Assembly: GCF_002931075.1 (NCBI RefSeq)
Contig: NZ_PSTQ01000017.1
Location: 1-47,988 of the forward strand
Direction of reading: 5' to 3'
Source of the DNA: Pseudoclavibacter sp. AY1F1
GTDB taxonomy: Bacteria > Actinomycetota > Actinomycetes > Actinomycetales > Microbacteriaceae
DNA length: 47,988 bases
Shown here: one piece after another, positions 17,733 to 27,203 of the stretch
How the letters are laid out: each line of letters opens with the position of its first letter
How positions within the stretch are numbered: position 1 is the stretch's first letter
Position numbers and translations under genes: made by a program
Notes under the pieces: model-generated
What the model was told of the DNA's origin: nothing
Seen by the model: the letters and a program-made list of their open reading frames with translations, nothing else
Database searches by the model: none

Positions 17733-17777
17733 AAGCGGAGCGCGCTGGGCCGGCGCATCTGCCCAGCGCACTCGCTT
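17733..17777. terminator. Bidirectional terminator hairpin between convergent genes
   Basis: GCGCTGGGC (17742-17750) pairs with GCCCAGCGC (17761-17769), and the stem extends outward with few mismatches to AAGCG (17733) and CGCTT (17777). It lies between the DUF1272 stop and the end of the alcohol dehydrogenase on the other strand. Confidence 0.72.
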
Positions 17778-17796
17778 CCTGCACCATGTCACTCGG

Positions 17797-18846
17797 CTAT
17801 GCGCGTACGAGGACCTTCATGCCCTTGCCCGCGCGCAGGCTCTCGATCGCCCCGACCACGTCGTCGACCGCGACGTCGTCAACCCAGCCGTCCGCCGTGT
17901 ATCCGCCAGCCGCCATCGCCGCGATGACCGCGTCGAAGTCGCTCTGCAGGTAGGCGAGCGTGCCCACGATCGCGGTCTCCCCCATGACAAGCTGCGTCGG
18001 CAGGAAGTCCATGGGCCGCTCGTGGATGGCGACGACAACAACTCGGCCGCCTGGCGTGAGGTTCGCGAGCGAGGCCGCCACGGCGGGCCCGACTCCGGCA
18101 GCGTCGAACGCCACGTCCACGCCGTCACCGCCCGTGAGCTCAGCGACGCGAGCCGACAGGTCATCCTTCGTGGGGTCGACGAGATTCGAGGCGCCGACGC
18201 CGGCGATCGCCGCCCGGCGCCCTTCGCTCGGCTCTGAGACGATGACCGTCTCGATGCCCTTGGCGCGCAGCGCGAACCACACGCCGATGCCGATGGGGCC
18301 GGCGCCAGAGATGAGCGCCGTCTGCCCCGCCTGCACACCGCTCTGCTCGACCGCATGCCAGGCCACGGCCATCGGCTCGACAAGCGCCCCCAGGCGCAGG
18401 TCGACGTTCTCGGGCAGCACGTGCAGCTTGGTTGCATCCACCGTCGTGAACTCGGCCATGCCGCCGCCGTGCGACGAGAGGCCGTGGAAGCCGATCTTCG
18501 TGCACACGTTCGGCTTGCCACGACGGCAGGCGGCGCACTCGCCGCACGCGTAGATCGGCCAGACCGCGACCCTGTCGCCGAGCTGCACCGAGTCGACACC
18601 CTCCCCGAGCTCGACCACGGTGCCCGAGAACTCGTGGCCGAGGATCTGCGGCGGCAGCGAACCCGTCACGGGGTGCGGATGCTCGAAGTCGAGGCCGGAG
18701 CTCTCCGGCGCGTAGTACACGTGCAGGTCGGAGCCGCAGATGCCCGCATACGCGTTGCGCAGCTTCACCTGGCCGGGACCAGGCGTCGGCTCGGCGACTT
18801 CCTCGACGCGCACATCCTCCTTGCCGTGGAACACCGCCGCCTTCAT
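17797..18846 (-). CDS. Zinc-dependent 2,3-butanediol/sorbitol-type dehydrogenase
   Basis: A 349-residue medium-chain alcohol dehydrogenase. The catalytic zinc site is in ICGSDLH (Cys37) and GHEFSGTV (His/Glu near 70). The structural zinc cysteines are in YACGECAACRRGKPNVC (about 99-115). The nucleotide fold is at LISGAGPIGIGVWFALRAKG. The sequence GICGSDLHVYYAP and the order of motifs resemble (R,R)-butanediol dehydrogenases, but sorbitol/threonine-type substrates are also possible. ATG 18846 overlaps the SDR stop as ATGA, so the pair is coupled and probably acts on the same or consecutive alcohol/ketone substrates. Confidence 0.88.
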   Translation of the reverse strand: MKAAVFHGKEDVRVEEVAEPTPGPGQVKLRNAYAGICGSDLHVYYAPESSGLDFEHPHPVTGSLPPQILGHEFSGTVVELGEGVDSVQLGDRVAVWPIYACGECAACRRGKPNVCTKIGFHGLSSHGGGMAEFTTVDATKLHVLPENVDLRLGALVEPMAVAWHAVEQSGVQAGQTALISGAGPIGIGVWFALRAKGIETVIVSEPSEGRRAAIAGVGASNLVDPTKDDLSARVAELTGGDGVDVAFDAAGVGPAVAASLANLTPGGRVVVVAIHERPMDFLPTQLVMGETAIVGTLAYLQSDFDAVIAAMAAGGYTADGWVDDVAVDDVVGAIESLRAGKGMKVLVRA

Positions 18847-19721
18847 GCGAGGAACTTCCGCAGGTCGGGGTAGCCGGTCGTCGACCAGGCGCCGTCGACG
18901 ACGAGGTTGTCGCCCGAGATGTAGGAGGCGTCGTCGCTCGCGAGGAACAGCGCGGCGGACGCGATCTCCTCCGGCTGGGCTGCGCGGCGGAACGGGATGC
19001 GCTCGTCGTAGGCCTCCTGCACGCCAGGAATGTCGGTGAGCCCCTTTGTGAGCGGGGTCGCGACGAGGCCGGGCGAGACGGCGTTGACGCGGATTCCGTG
19101 CTCACCGAGCTCAAGCGCCGCCTGCTTCGTGAGCATGACCGTGGCCGCCTTCGACGCCGTGTAGCCGACACCGAAGTGCATGGGCACAAGCGAGTTGAGG
19201 GATGCGACGTTGACGATCACGCCTGGCTTCCCCTCGGCGAGGAACTGGCGGGCGGCGAGGCGCGTGCCGTTGAAGGCGCTGTAGAGGTTGAGGCGGACTG
19301 TGAAGTCCCAATCGGCGAACGAGATTTCGGTGAGTGTCCCCGCGCGGGACCCGCCCGCGACGTTGAAGAGCGCATCCAGCGTGCCGAACTTCTCGACGGT
19401 CTCGGCGACGAGGCCCGCGAAGTCGTCCTCGTCGGTCACGTCGGTGCGACGACCGGTGACGTTCTCGCCGAACGTTGCGCTCGCGGCCGCGACGAGCTCC
19501 GCGTTGATGTCGGCGACGACCACCGAGGCGCCTTCCGCGACGAGGCGCTCCGTGATCTTCGCTCCGATGCCCGAGACACCTCCCGTAACGATCGCGACCT
19601 TGCCGGCGAACCGGCCTGGGCTTGGGCTTGGGCTTGGGCCAGCGCTCGGGACAGCGCTTGTGCCAGCGCTCGTGCCCGGTCCGACTGTGGCAGCTCCGCT
19701 CGAGCCTGCTTCTTGCGACAT
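18843..19721 (-). CDS. Short-chain dehydrogenase/reductase (SDR)
   Basis: A 292-residue classical SDR. After a 37-residue Ser/Pro/Gly-rich leader (GTSAGTSAVPSAGPSPSPSPG, encoded partly by GGGCTT repeats at 19615-19640) come the cofactor motif TGGVSGIG (about 46-53), NVAGG, the catalytic Ser (VNVASLNS) and YTASK (Tyr/Lys near 183-187). It ends LASDDASYISGDNLVVDGAWSTTG. The acidic residue after the second strand (VVADINAE) suggests NAD preference. GGAG seven nt upstream supports ATG 19721. It is divergent from a TetR gene at 19836 and translationally coupled to the zinc dehydrogenase. Confidence 0.9.
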   Translation of the reverse strand: MSQEAGSSGAATVGPGTSAGTSAVPSAGPSPSPSPGRFAGKVAIVTGGVSGIGAKITERLVAEGASVVVADINAELVAAASATFGENVTGRRTDVTDEDDFAGLVAETVEKFGTLDALFNVAGGSRAGTLTEISFADWDFTVRLNLYSAFNGTRLAARQFLAEGKPGVIVNVASLNSLVPMHFGVGYTASKAATVMLTKQAALELGEHGIRVNAVSPGLVATPLTKGLTDIPGVQEAYDERIPFRRAAQPEEIASAALFLASDDASYISGDNLVVDGAWSTTGYPDLRKFLA

Positions 19722-19774
19722 TGCTCACTCCGTTCTGCCCGCCGTCGTTGGCGGACGAACCCAGACTACGCCGC

Positions 19775-19796
19775 CTATCAGTCACCTGTCAGATAG
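19775..19796. promoter_or_regulatory. Candidate TetR operator between SDR and TetR genes
   Basis: An imperfect 22-bp palindrome, CTATC (19775-19779) to GATAG (19792-19796), with further matching inner bases (CTATCAGTCAC against CTATCTGACAG read from the other strand). It lies 54-75 nt upstream of the SDR start and 40-61 nt upstream of the TetR start, where a repressor could control both. Confidence 0.55.
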
Positions 19797-19823
19797 TTTG
19801 CCGAGTGGATGCGCAGCACCCCA

Positions 19824-19835
19824 TAGGGTGGGCGG
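19824..19835 (+). promoter_or_regulatory. Leaderless-type -10 of the second TetR gene
   Basis: TAGGGT (19824-19829) ends 6 nt before ATG 19836, with no recognisable ribosome site between them. Confidence 0.5.
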
Positions 19836-20426
19836 ATGGATCCGCGTCAGGCACGAACCCGCACGGCCCTGCGCGCGGCGATCTACGAGCTCGCGGCCGC
19901 GCAGCCCATCACCGAGGTGACCGTCGCACAGGTCGCCAGGGCGGCCGGCATCACACGCGACACCTTCTACCGGCATGCCACAGCCCCGGAGGGCCTCCTC
20001 GCGGCGTTCCTGGGAGAAGAGATCGACGCGCTCATGGCACCGATGGAGTCGCTGCCCGCCAGCAGCGGCACCGAACTGAGCGTCTTCGACGAGCCAGAAC
20101 GTCAACTCCTGCGGCACGTCGCACGCCACGCAGAGATCTACCGCAACGCCATGACCCCTCGGTTGACCGGGCCAGTTCGCGACACCCTCGTCGACCGCAT
20201 CGAGGCCGGCCTCCTCGCCCACCTCGAGCGGCACGCGGAGATCGCGCCGGCCGCCCAGCCTGGCATCGCCCGCGAGCGCCACTTCCGCCTCCTCGTCGCC
20301 TACGCGGGCGGCGGAACCGTGAGCGCCATCGAAGCGTGGCTCCGCGAGGGAGACCTCAGCGATGTGGATGCGGCAGCCCGCACGATCATCGCCGCATCGC
20401 CGGACTGGTGGCTCGGCCGCGCCTGA
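19836..20426 (+). CDS. TetR-family transcriptional regulator
   Basis: A 196-residue regulator with an N-terminal HTH (AQVARAAGITRDTFYRHATAPEGLLAAF, about residues 30-58) of TetR type and a divergent C-terminal domain. It faces the coupled SDR / zinc-dehydrogenase pair across 114 nt that contain a palindrome at 19775-19796, so it is probably their repressor. The inducer is unknown. Confidence 0.86.
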   Translation: MDPRQARTRTALRAAIYELAAAQPITEVTVAQVARAAGITRDTFYRHATAPEGLLAAFLGEEIDALMAPMESLPASSGTELSVFDEPERQLLRHVARHAEIYRNAMTPRLTGPVRDTLVDRIEAGLLAHLERHAEIAPAAQPGIARERHFRLLVAYAGGGTVSAIEAWLREGDLSDVDAAARTIIAASPDWWLGRA

Positions 20427-20450
20427 CACGGCCGTGAGCCCCTCCCTGCG

Positions 20451-20588
20451 CCTTGTGCCACGTGCCGTGTGCCATGTGCCATGTGCCTTTTGCCCCGAGT
20501 CCCGTGCTCTGTGCTCTGTGCCCTTGTGCTCTGTGCCCTGTGCTCTGTGCTCTTGTGCCCTGTGCTCTTGTGCCCTGTGCCCTCTGCG
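20451..20588. repeat. CTGTGCT/CTGTGCC heptamer array
   Basis: A dense array of variants of ctctgtg, ccatgtgc and cttgtgccc fills the gap between the TetR stop and the promoter of the FAD oxidoreductase. Unit length drifts between 6 and 9 bp. Open frames across it encode only Cys/Ala/Leu repeats and are not regarded as genes. Confidence 0.88.
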
Positions 20589-20663
20589 TTTCTCGTTCGT
20601 GGCAGAGGGCTGGGAGTTGCATGACCATGCCCCTGGGACTCCTCGCCCACGAATCCCGGCGGC

Positions 20664-20676
20664 TAGCGTCGCTCTG
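20664..20676 (+). promoter_or_regulatory. Leaderless-type -10 of the FAD oxidoreductase gene
   Basis: TAGCGT (20664-20669) ends exactly 7 nt before ATG 20677, and no ribosome site precedes the ATG. Confidence 0.6.
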
Positions 20677-22077
<1,401 letters not shown>

Positions 22078-22198
22078 CCGCTCGAAGGTTGACCCCGCGG
22101 GTCACTCCAGTCGAAGGACGCGGCTCGCGCCCGTCGGGTAGTTGGGGCACCCCGCTGAGCGCACAGCGTTATGAACGCACAGCACTACAAGCACAGCG

Positions 22199-22759
22199 CT
22201 AGGTGCGCGGCTCCCAGTCGACCCAGTCGTAGCCGACGTCGTCGCAGGCGTCATCCACCTCGTCGAGCGCCGCTTCGATGGTTCCCGAATCTGGGGCGGC
22301 CGCGTGAGCCTTCGCCGCATCCCAGATGAGCCAGTCGTCTCGGTCGGAGGCACGCCCCGTGAACGTGAACACGAGACGGCCGACGGCATCGGCGACAGCC
22401 GGGTCGGAAGCGGCGGCGTCCCGCGACGCGAGCAGCTGGTCGACGGCGGCAGTGAACTGGGCCCCGGCCTCCTCGTCGCCGTCGAAGCGCGCGCCATCCG
22501 CAGACAGTGAGAACATCGCATCCGTCGCGGCGTTGGCGTCCTGACACACAAGCGCGTCACCCTCGAGCCCCTCAGCGAGCGGGAAGACCGTCGGCGCGGG
22601 GGTTGCGGGCGCCGCCGTCGCGAGCGCCTCAGCACTTTCGGATGCGGCAGGTGACTCGGACGGCCCCGACCCGATGCGCTCCGCGAGCGTGCATCCGCTC
22701 AACAGGACCCCAGCCGCGAGTGCACCCGCGGCACTCAGAACAATCGATCGTGGACGCAA
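22199..22759 (-). CDS. Putative lipoprotein of unknown function
   Basis: A 186-residue secreted lipoprotein. With TTG 22759 as start (GGGGGAGA two nt upstream) the product has a short signal peptide ending in the lipobox LLSGC (Cys23). An Ala/Ser/Pro linker follows and then an acidic domain rich in Asp/Ala (DALVCQDANAATDAMFSL ... DDACDDVGYDWVDWEP), whose two cysteines may form a disulphide. I do not recognise the domain. An in-frame ATG at 22948 would include the 30-bp repeats and is rejected. Confidence 0.7.
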   Translation of the reverse strand: MRPRSIVLSAAGALAAGVLLSGCTLAERIGSGPSESPAASESAEALATAAPATPAPTVFPLAEGLEGDALVCQDANAATDAMFSLSADGARFDGDEEAGAQFTAAVDQLLASRDAAASDPAVADAVGRLVFTFTGRASDRDDWLIWDAAKAHAAAPDSGTIEAALDEVDDACDDVGYDWVDWEPRT

Positions 22760-22810
22760 CGTCTCCCCCAGGGCTCTCGGCAACCGTTCCACCCTACGAG
22801 CTGCCCCTGA

Positions 22811-22946
22811 ACTCGAGCCAGACAACCTCGCGACAAGCAGACTCGAGCCAGACAACCTCGAAACAAGCAGACCCGAGCCAGACAACGTCGAAACAGTCCA
22901 GCCAGAAACCGACGAGCCTGAAACCGACCAACCTGAAACCGCAAAC
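22811..22946. repeat. 30-bp tandem repeats upstream of the lipoprotein gene
   Basis: Units at 22811-22840, 22841-22870 and 22871-22900 share actcgagccagacaacctcg plus a variable decamer ending caagcag. Shorter derivatives (agccagaaaccga, agcctgaaaccga, aacctgaaaccg) continue to 22946, up to the tRNA terminator. Confidence 0.92.
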
Positions 22947-22971
22947 AAAAAAGGCCCGCTTTCGCGAGCCT
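22947..22971 (-). terminator. Rho-independent terminator of tRNA-Arg
   Basis: On the minus strand AGGCTCGC-GAAA-GCGGGCCT forms an 8-bp stem (one G-U) with a GNRA-type loop, followed by TTTTTT. It lies 43 nt after the tRNA 3' end. Confidence 0.9.
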
Positions 22972-23014
22972 TTCCTGCATCTGTCTCAACACAGAGCTTC
23001 GTACCGAAGTACTG

Positions 23015-23087
23015 TGCGCCCGAAGGGATTCGAACCCCTAACCTTCTGATCCGTAGTCAGATGCTCTATCCGTTGAGCTACGGGCGC
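23015..23087 (-). tRNA. tRNA-Arg (anticodon ACG)
   Basis: The 73-nt minus-strand sequence folds as a cloverleaf: acceptor GCGCCCG/CGGGCGC, D-arm GCTC..GAGC, anticodon stem TCTGA/TCAGA with loop CTACGGA (anticodon ACG), and T-arm AGGGG-TTCGAAT-CCCTT. The discriminator is A and CCA is not encoded. The ACG anticodon is normally deaminated to ICG and reads CGU/CGC/CGA. Confidence 0.97.
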
Positions 23088-23239
23088 CGGGTCTTTCGCC
23101 TGCGCGATTGACCAGGGGATAGCTTACACACGACCTCGATGGTCCGCAAACCCGGCGGGTCGCGCCCCGTTCGGGCGATGCAACGAACGATGCCCGCGCA
23201 CCCATGCAGTCGCACAGTGCCGAGTCTGAGCCCCCGGAG

Positions 23240-23252
23240 TACCCTCGAACGA
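23240..23252 (+). promoter_or_regulatory. Leaderless-type -10 of the MFS gene
   Basis: TACCCT (23240-23245) ends exactly 7 nt before GTG 23253. This decides the start in favour of the GTG over in-frame ATGs further upstream that would add a proline/arginine-rich, non-membrane leader. Confidence 0.6.
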
Positions 23253-24542
23253 GTGACCCGCGACCGCAACAGCACCCCGAAGCCCCCGTCCACAGGCAAT
23301 CCCTGGCTCGGTCACCTCGGCGGGTCTCGCGACTATCGGCGGATCCAGCTCGCGATGCTGTGCGCCGGGTTCGCGACGTTCGCGCAGCTCTACGCCCCGC
23401 AGGCGCTCCTGCCGGAGATCTCGACGACCTTCGCGATCGACCCGGCGACAGCAGCGCTCATGGTCTCGATGGGCACCCTCGGCGTCGCGGTCTCGGTGCT
23501 CCCCTGGTCGATCGCGGCCGACCGAATGGGGCGGGTTCGCGCCATCACGATCTCCATCTCAAGCGCCACCGTGCTTGGCCTGCTCATGATCCTCATGCCG
23601 AGCTTCGAGCTCGCCCTCGTGCTGCGCCTCCTCGAAGGGCTTGCCCTCGGCGGCGTACCCGCCTGCGCCATCGCCTACCTGAACGAGGAGCTGCACCCCA
23701 CGGCCGCCGCGGGGGCAGCTGGCACATTCGTTGCGGGCAACACGCTCGGCGGTCTCGGCGGGCGCATCGTCCCGACCCCGGTCGCCGAGCTCCTCGACTG
23801 GCGACTCGGGCTCCTCACGGTGTCGCTCATCTCCGTCGCCATGGCGGTGCTCTTCATCTGGCTCATCCCGAAGCCCCGCGGGTTCGCGCCGCTCGCGAAG
23901 CACGCAGGCGGCACCCTCGGCGCGAGCATCGGGCGCGCCTGGAAGGCCATCACCGCGCACCTCTCCAGCACCAGGATGCTGGGCCTCTTCGCGCAGGGCT
24001 TCTTCCTCATGGGCGGGTTCGTCGCCGTCTACAACTTCCTCGGCTTCCACCTCACCCAGTCCCCTTACTTCCTGCCCGTCTGGCTCGTGTCGCTCGTCTT
24101 CGTGACGTACCTGGCAGGGTCCTTCTCGTCGCCCTTCATCGCGCGCCTCGCGGGCCGCCACGGCCGGAAGATCGTGCTGCTCGCATCCACCGCCGTCTCG
24201 CTCGGCGGCCTCGCCCTCACCCTCGCACCGCAGCTGTGGCTCGTCATCGCGGGCCTGGCGATCTTCACGGCCGCCTTCTTCGGAGCGCATTCCGTGGCCG
24301 TCGGCTGGGCCGGCGCCTACCCGACCCGGGGCCGAGCCCAGGCGACTGCCCTGTACAACCTCGGCTACTACGGCGGTTCGAGCATCTTCGGGTTCCTCGG
24401 CGGCGTCTTCTTCCAGCACTTCGACTGGCCGGGCGTCATCTGGATGGTCGGCGGCCTCACCATCATCGCCGGGCTGCTTGCCCTCTTCCTGCTCCCCTGG
24501 AAGGGCGAGACCGCGGCAACCCAGGCCATCCGCGTGCCGTAG
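23253..24542 (+). CDS. MFS transporter (YnfM/arabinose-efflux-like)
   Basis: A 429-residue major facilitator with about 12 transmembrane helices. The first helix follows DYRRIQLAMLCAGFATFAQLYAPQALLPEISTTF (named in part), and the loop 2-3 signature reads SIAADRMGRVRA. The motif LRLLEGLALGGVPACAIAYLNEEL and the second-half loop IARLAGRHGRKIVLL are present. It resembles YnfM/NepI-type exporters; the substrate is not predictable. The gene stands alone between the tRNA and the SRPBCC gene. Confidence 0.9.
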   Translation: MTRDRNSTPKPPSTGNPWLGHLGGSRDYRRIQLAMLCAGFATFAQLYAPQALLPEISTTFAIDPATAALMVSMGTLGVAVSVLPWSIAADRMGRVRAITISISSATVLGLLMILMPSFELALVLRLLEGLALGGVPACAIAYLNEELHPTAAAGAAGTFVAGNTLGGLGGRIVPTPVAELLDWRLGLLTVSLISVAMAVLFIWLIPKPRGFAPLAKHAGGTLGASIGRAWKAITAHLSSTRMLGLFAQGFFLMGGFVAVYNFLGFHLTQSPYFLPVWLVSLVFVTYLAGSFSSPFIARLAGRHGRKIVLLASTAVSLGGLALTLAPQLWLVIAGLAIFTAAFFGAHSVAVGWAGAYPTRGRAQATALYNLGYYGGSSIFGFLGGVFFQHFDWPGVIWMVGGLTIIAGLLALFLLPWKGETAATQAIRVP

Positions 24543-24860
24543 CCGGCCGGGGCAAGAGAAGTCAGAAGAAGTGGGCGGAGGCGAGGCTGGGGCGGCCGGG
24601 CAGCGAGCAGCCAGGTAGCCGGGCCGCCGGGCAGCGAGCAGGGCGCGTCAAGCCCGCTCATACGCGTCAAGGCGCTGACGGCGTCGCACGACCGCAACCG
24701 CAACTTCACGTAATCGTCACAGGCAACCCCGCGCCGAGCCTGCGAAGGTAAGCGCCGGGGTGCGACTCTTGTTGGAGAGGCTCGCGCCTTCGTCTTGCAC
24801 GTCTCAACGCCCGGCAGCTCGAGCCTCAACCCATCCCGCACCGACACAGAAGGAGGGCAC
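24543..24860. other. 318-nt intergenic region
   Basis: It contains a duplicated GCCGGGCAGCGAGCAG word (about 24596-24645) and a GGCAACCCCG (24723-24732) with a matching CGGGGTGC (24756-24763), which together can form a hairpin. No gene is seen. The AAGGAGGGCAC ribosome site of the SRPBCC gene lies at its end. Confidence 0.6.
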
Positions 24861-25529
24861 ATGACCACGACGCCCGCCTCCACCAGCACTCCGACGTTCG
24901 ACGGCGCCACTCAGCTCGCCGCAGTGAGCCGATCGGTGCGGATGCAGGAACTCGACGGCCACGACGGGGTTGTCATCACCCTCACACAGACGTTCGCCGC
25001 GAAGCGAAGCGCACTGTGGTCAGCGGCGACCGAGATCGCTCGCCTCGCCCAGTGGTTCGCTCCCGTCGACGGAAGCCTCCGCCAGGGCGGCACCTACCAG
25101 GTGCAGGACAACGCACACGGGCACATCACCGGTTGCCACGCGCCCGACTCCTTCACGGCGACGTGGGAGTACGACGGTGAGCACTCGCACATCGAGGTGC
25201 TCTTCGCGAAGGTCGACGAGACGCACGCCACGCTCACCCTCGAGCACCACTCCCCCACCGACGAGGAGACCTGGCCGAAGTTCGGCGTCGGCGCGACAGG
25301 AATCGGCTGGGACCTCAGCTTCGCGAGCCTCGCCCACCACCTCAAGACCGGCGCGAGCGTGCCCCTCGAAACAACACCCTGGGTGCAGAGCGATGACGCC
25401 CGCACGTTCCTCGTGCTCAGCGCAGAGGCGTGGGCGGATGCATCCATCGCGGCAGGCTCGGACGAGGCAGACGCCCGCGCCGCGCAGAAGCGCACCACGG
25501 ACGCCTACCTCGACGGCCTCAACGCCTGA
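24861..25529 (+). CDS. SRPBCC (AHSA1/START-like) domain protein
   Basis: A 222-residue protein with an AHSA1-type START-like domain (about residues 38-165): ITLTQTFAAKRSALWSAATEIARLAQWFAPVDG at its start and TWEYDGEHSHIEVLFAKVDETHATLTLEH in its middle. These fold into a hydrophobic ligand pocket; the ligand is unknown. The ribosome site AAGGAGGGCAC directly before ATG 24861 fixes the start. The end of the gene, ACGCCTGAGCC, including its TGA, is duplicated at once (25522-25532, 25533-25543). Confidence 0.85.
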   Translation: MTTTPASTSTPTFDGATQLAAVSRSVRMQELDGHDGVVITLTQTFAAKRSALWSAATEIARLAQWFAPVDGSLRQGGTYQVQDNAHGHITGCHAPDSFTATWEYDGEHSHIEVLFAKVDETHATLTLEHHSPTDEETWPKFGVGATGIGWDLSFASLAHHLKTGASVPLETTPWVQSDDARTFLVLSAEAWADASIAAGSDEADARAAQKRTTDAYLDGLNA

Positions 25530-25589
25530 GCCACGCCTGAGCCACGCCTCGGCGCGGTCCCCGACGAACTCCGTCGACTTCGAAGCGCG

Positions 25590-25760
25590 TTACGCCTTGA
25601 AGAGTTTCAGCTCGTCGGCCGTGAAGTAGTTCTGCGTGACGGCGCTAATCAGCACAAGGTACTTCCCGCGCTTTTCGTCGAACGACGTCACCGTGCCGAC
25701 GTTGCCCGTCATCGTCGCCCCCGTGATCTGCACCGTGTCTCCGACCTTGAATTCAGCCAT
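25590..25760 (-). CDS. Small KOW/SH3-like protein
   Basis: A 56-residue protein beginning MAEFKVGDTVQITGATMTGN and ending YFTADELKLFKA. The FKVGDTVQITG...GNVGTVTSFD pattern is like a KOW/SH3 barrel strand pair found in ribosome- or RNA-associated proteins. The function is not known. GGGGGAGAAATC precedes ATG 25760, a good ribosome site. It stands alone and convergent to the SRPBCC gene. Confidence 0.78.
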   Translation of the reverse strand: MAEFKVGDTVQITGATMTGNVGTVTSFDEKRGKYLVLISAVTQNYFTADELKLFKA

Positions 25761-25922
25761 GATTTCTCCCCCGTGTTACTTCAGAATTACTTCTGTTTTC
25801 GCGACTCTCTGCCGCCTTTCCGACGGTAGTTGCTGCTCAAGTCGCGCAGCCAGTGCCGTGGGTCACCTTGTGCCGTGACATTTGTCACGGACGTTGGAGG
25901 CATCGGGTTGCGGCGCTGTTCC

Positions 25923-26426
25923 TCAGTCGAGTCGGCGCGGGCCTGAGCCACCGCCGGCGAGCGCATCGTCTGGGTTGAGGAGCCCGCAGGCCTTCATGGA
26001 GAGGCAGCCGCAGCCAATGCATCCCATGAGCTCCCGCTCGAGGCGCTCGATCCCCCGGCGCCGTTCCTCGAGGGTTCGTTTCCAGCGGCGCGACGCACGC
26101 TGCCAGTCGTCCTGGCTCGGCGTCGCGTCGCGGGGCAGGTCAGCAAACGCGTCTTGGACATCGGAGAGGGGGATGCCGAGGCGTTTCGCGACCGAGATGA
26201 GCGAGACACGGCGGATCATGTGCCGCGCGTACCGGCGCTGGTTGCCCGTCGTCCGCACGGCCGCGATGAGCTCGAGCTCCTCGTAGAAGCGCAGAGCGGA
26301 TGCGGCGACTCCGGTTCGGCGCACCATCTCGCTGACCGTGAGCAGCTCGTCGGAGGCGCGACCCGAGTCCCCAGTCGCGCTGCGGGCGCGCTCGCGCGCC
26401 TCTGTGTCCTTGCGTGTCTCGCTCAC
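25923..26426 (-). CDS. soxR: SoxR-type redox-sensing MerR-family regulator
   Basis: A 167-residue MerR-family protein. The winged helix (LTVSEMVRRTGVAASALRFYEELELI) spans about residues 29-70, and a dimerisation helix follows. The cluster-binding motif C136-x2-C139-x-C141-x5-C147 (CIGCGCLSMKAC) is exactly the [2Fe-2S] motif of SoxR, oxidised by redox-cycling compounds to activate transcription. GTG 26426 has no obvious ribosome site, so the start could lie slightly downstream. It is divergent from a flavin reductase whose promoter carries a sox-box-like palindrome in a 19-bp spacer. In actinobacteria SoxR usually responds to redox-active secondary metabolites. Confidence 0.93.
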   Translation of the reverse strand: MSETRKDTEARERARSATGDSGRASDELLTVSEMVRRTGVAASALRFYEELELIAAVRTTGNQRRYARHMIRRVSLISVAKRLGIPLSDVQDAFADLPRDATPSQDDWQRASRRWKRTLEERRRGIERLERELMGCIGCGCLSMKACGLLNPDDALAGGGSGPRRLD

Positions 26427-26447
26427 AGTGAAATCCCACCGCTCGAA

Positions 26448-26478
26448 TTGACTTCAACCATACTTGAGGTTCTAGCCT
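26448..26478 (+). promoter_or_regulatory. SoxR-controlled promoter of the flavin reductase
   Basis: TTGACT (26448-26453, -35) and TAGCCT (26473-26478, -10) are separated by exactly 19 nt, the overlong spacer typical of MerR/SoxR-activated promoters. The 18-bp element CTTCAACCATACTTGAGG (26452-26469) in that spacer is an imperfect match to the CCTCAAG...CTTGAGG sox box. Seen directly; regulation is inferred. Confidence 0.8.
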
Positions 26479-26541
26479 CGTAGAAAGAACACAGAAGCAA
26501 TCCAGATCACCGTCCTCAAGAACAGGCAGAGAGCTCCCTCG

Positions 26542-27081
26542 ATGACAGAACCCGCCTCCGAGGCCCCGACCCAAGCAGCGCTGAGCCAAGCGGCGTTGGC
26601 CGAAGAATTCAAGACCGCCTTCCGGGAACACCCCGCAGCCGTCGCGATCATCGCCGCCCAGACAGCGATCGGCCCAGTCGGCCTCACCGCCTCGAGCGTC
26701 AGCTCCGTCGCCGTCGACCCCGCCACACTCTCGTTCTCGGTGACTCGAGCTACGGGCAGCGCCGGCGGACTCCTCGAGGCAGGCGACGTCACCGTGAATC
26801 TCCTCAGCCTCGAGCAGGAGCAACTCGCCCTCGACTTCGCCCGCAGCGGTGCCCCACGCTTCACCCCCGAGCAGGGCTGGGACCATTTCGCCACCGGCGA
26901 GCCCTACCTCCCTCAGGCGCGGGAGACACTGCGCTGCCGCATCGCCAGTACCGTCAAGGTCGGAGGCTCGACGATCGTGCTCGCCGAAGTCCTCGAAGTC
27001 CTCCACGGCAGCAGCGTCCCGCCACTCATGTACCAGAACCGGCGATTCGGTCGCCTCGACGCCGCGTCATTCGACCAGTAG
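26542..27081 (+). CDS. Flavin reductase family protein
   Basis: A 179-residue FMN-binding split-barrel protein of the flavin reductase (DIM6/NTAB) family: HPAAVAIIAAQTAIGPVGLTASSVSSVAVDPATLSFSV holds the conserved GLTASS motif near residue 50, and LEVLHGSSVPPLMYQNRRFGRL is the C-terminal signature. It reduces flavins with NAD(P)H, often for a partner monooxygenase not present here. The promoter suggests SoxR activation. The gene end, including its TAG, is followed by two diverged copies of the same 23-25-bp segment (27085-27132). Confidence 0.88.
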   Translation: MTEPASEAPTQAALSQAALAEEFKTAFREHPAAVAIIAAQTAIGPVGLTASSVSSVAVDPATLSFSVTRATGSAGGLLEAGDVTVNLLSLEQEQLALDFARSGAPRFTPEQGWDHFATGEPYLPQARETLRCRIASTVKVGGSTIVLAEVLEVLHGSSVPPLMYQNRRFGRLDAASFDQ

Positions 27082-27132
27082 AGAGCGTGTCATTTGACCA
27101 GCAGAGACCGCGTCGCTTGACCAGCAGAGACC
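27064..27132 (+). repeat. Gene-end tandem duplication after the flavin reductase
   Basis: Three units: 27064-27084 (GCGTCATTCGACCAGTAGAGA, containing the stop; written here as a 21-mer split GCGTCATTCG / ACCAGTAGAGA), 27085-27109 and 27110-27132. Units two and three replace TAG with CAG, so only the first ends translation. Confidence 0.88.
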
Positions 27133-27203
27133 GCGATTAGCAGGCGTTCACCTCAGACCATCCTGAACCAATCCACGAAATACGAAAGAAAGAGGGCCAG
27201 ACA

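Noticed and set aside
22760-22948. Longer start of the lipoprotein with a Ser/Gly/Val repeat leader
   Set aside because: The leader is the translation of the 30-bp repeat array. It would bury the signal peptide and lacks a ribosome site, whereas TTG 22759 has one.
24660-24780. SAM-I/IV-like riboswitch: GGCAACCCCG paired with CGGGGTGC upstream of the SRPBCC gene
   Set aside because: Only the P3-like hairpin and flanking words match. The upstream pairing half of the aptamer and the closing stem could not be found, and the downstream gene is not a methionine-pathway gene. An Infernal search against the SAM families would decide.
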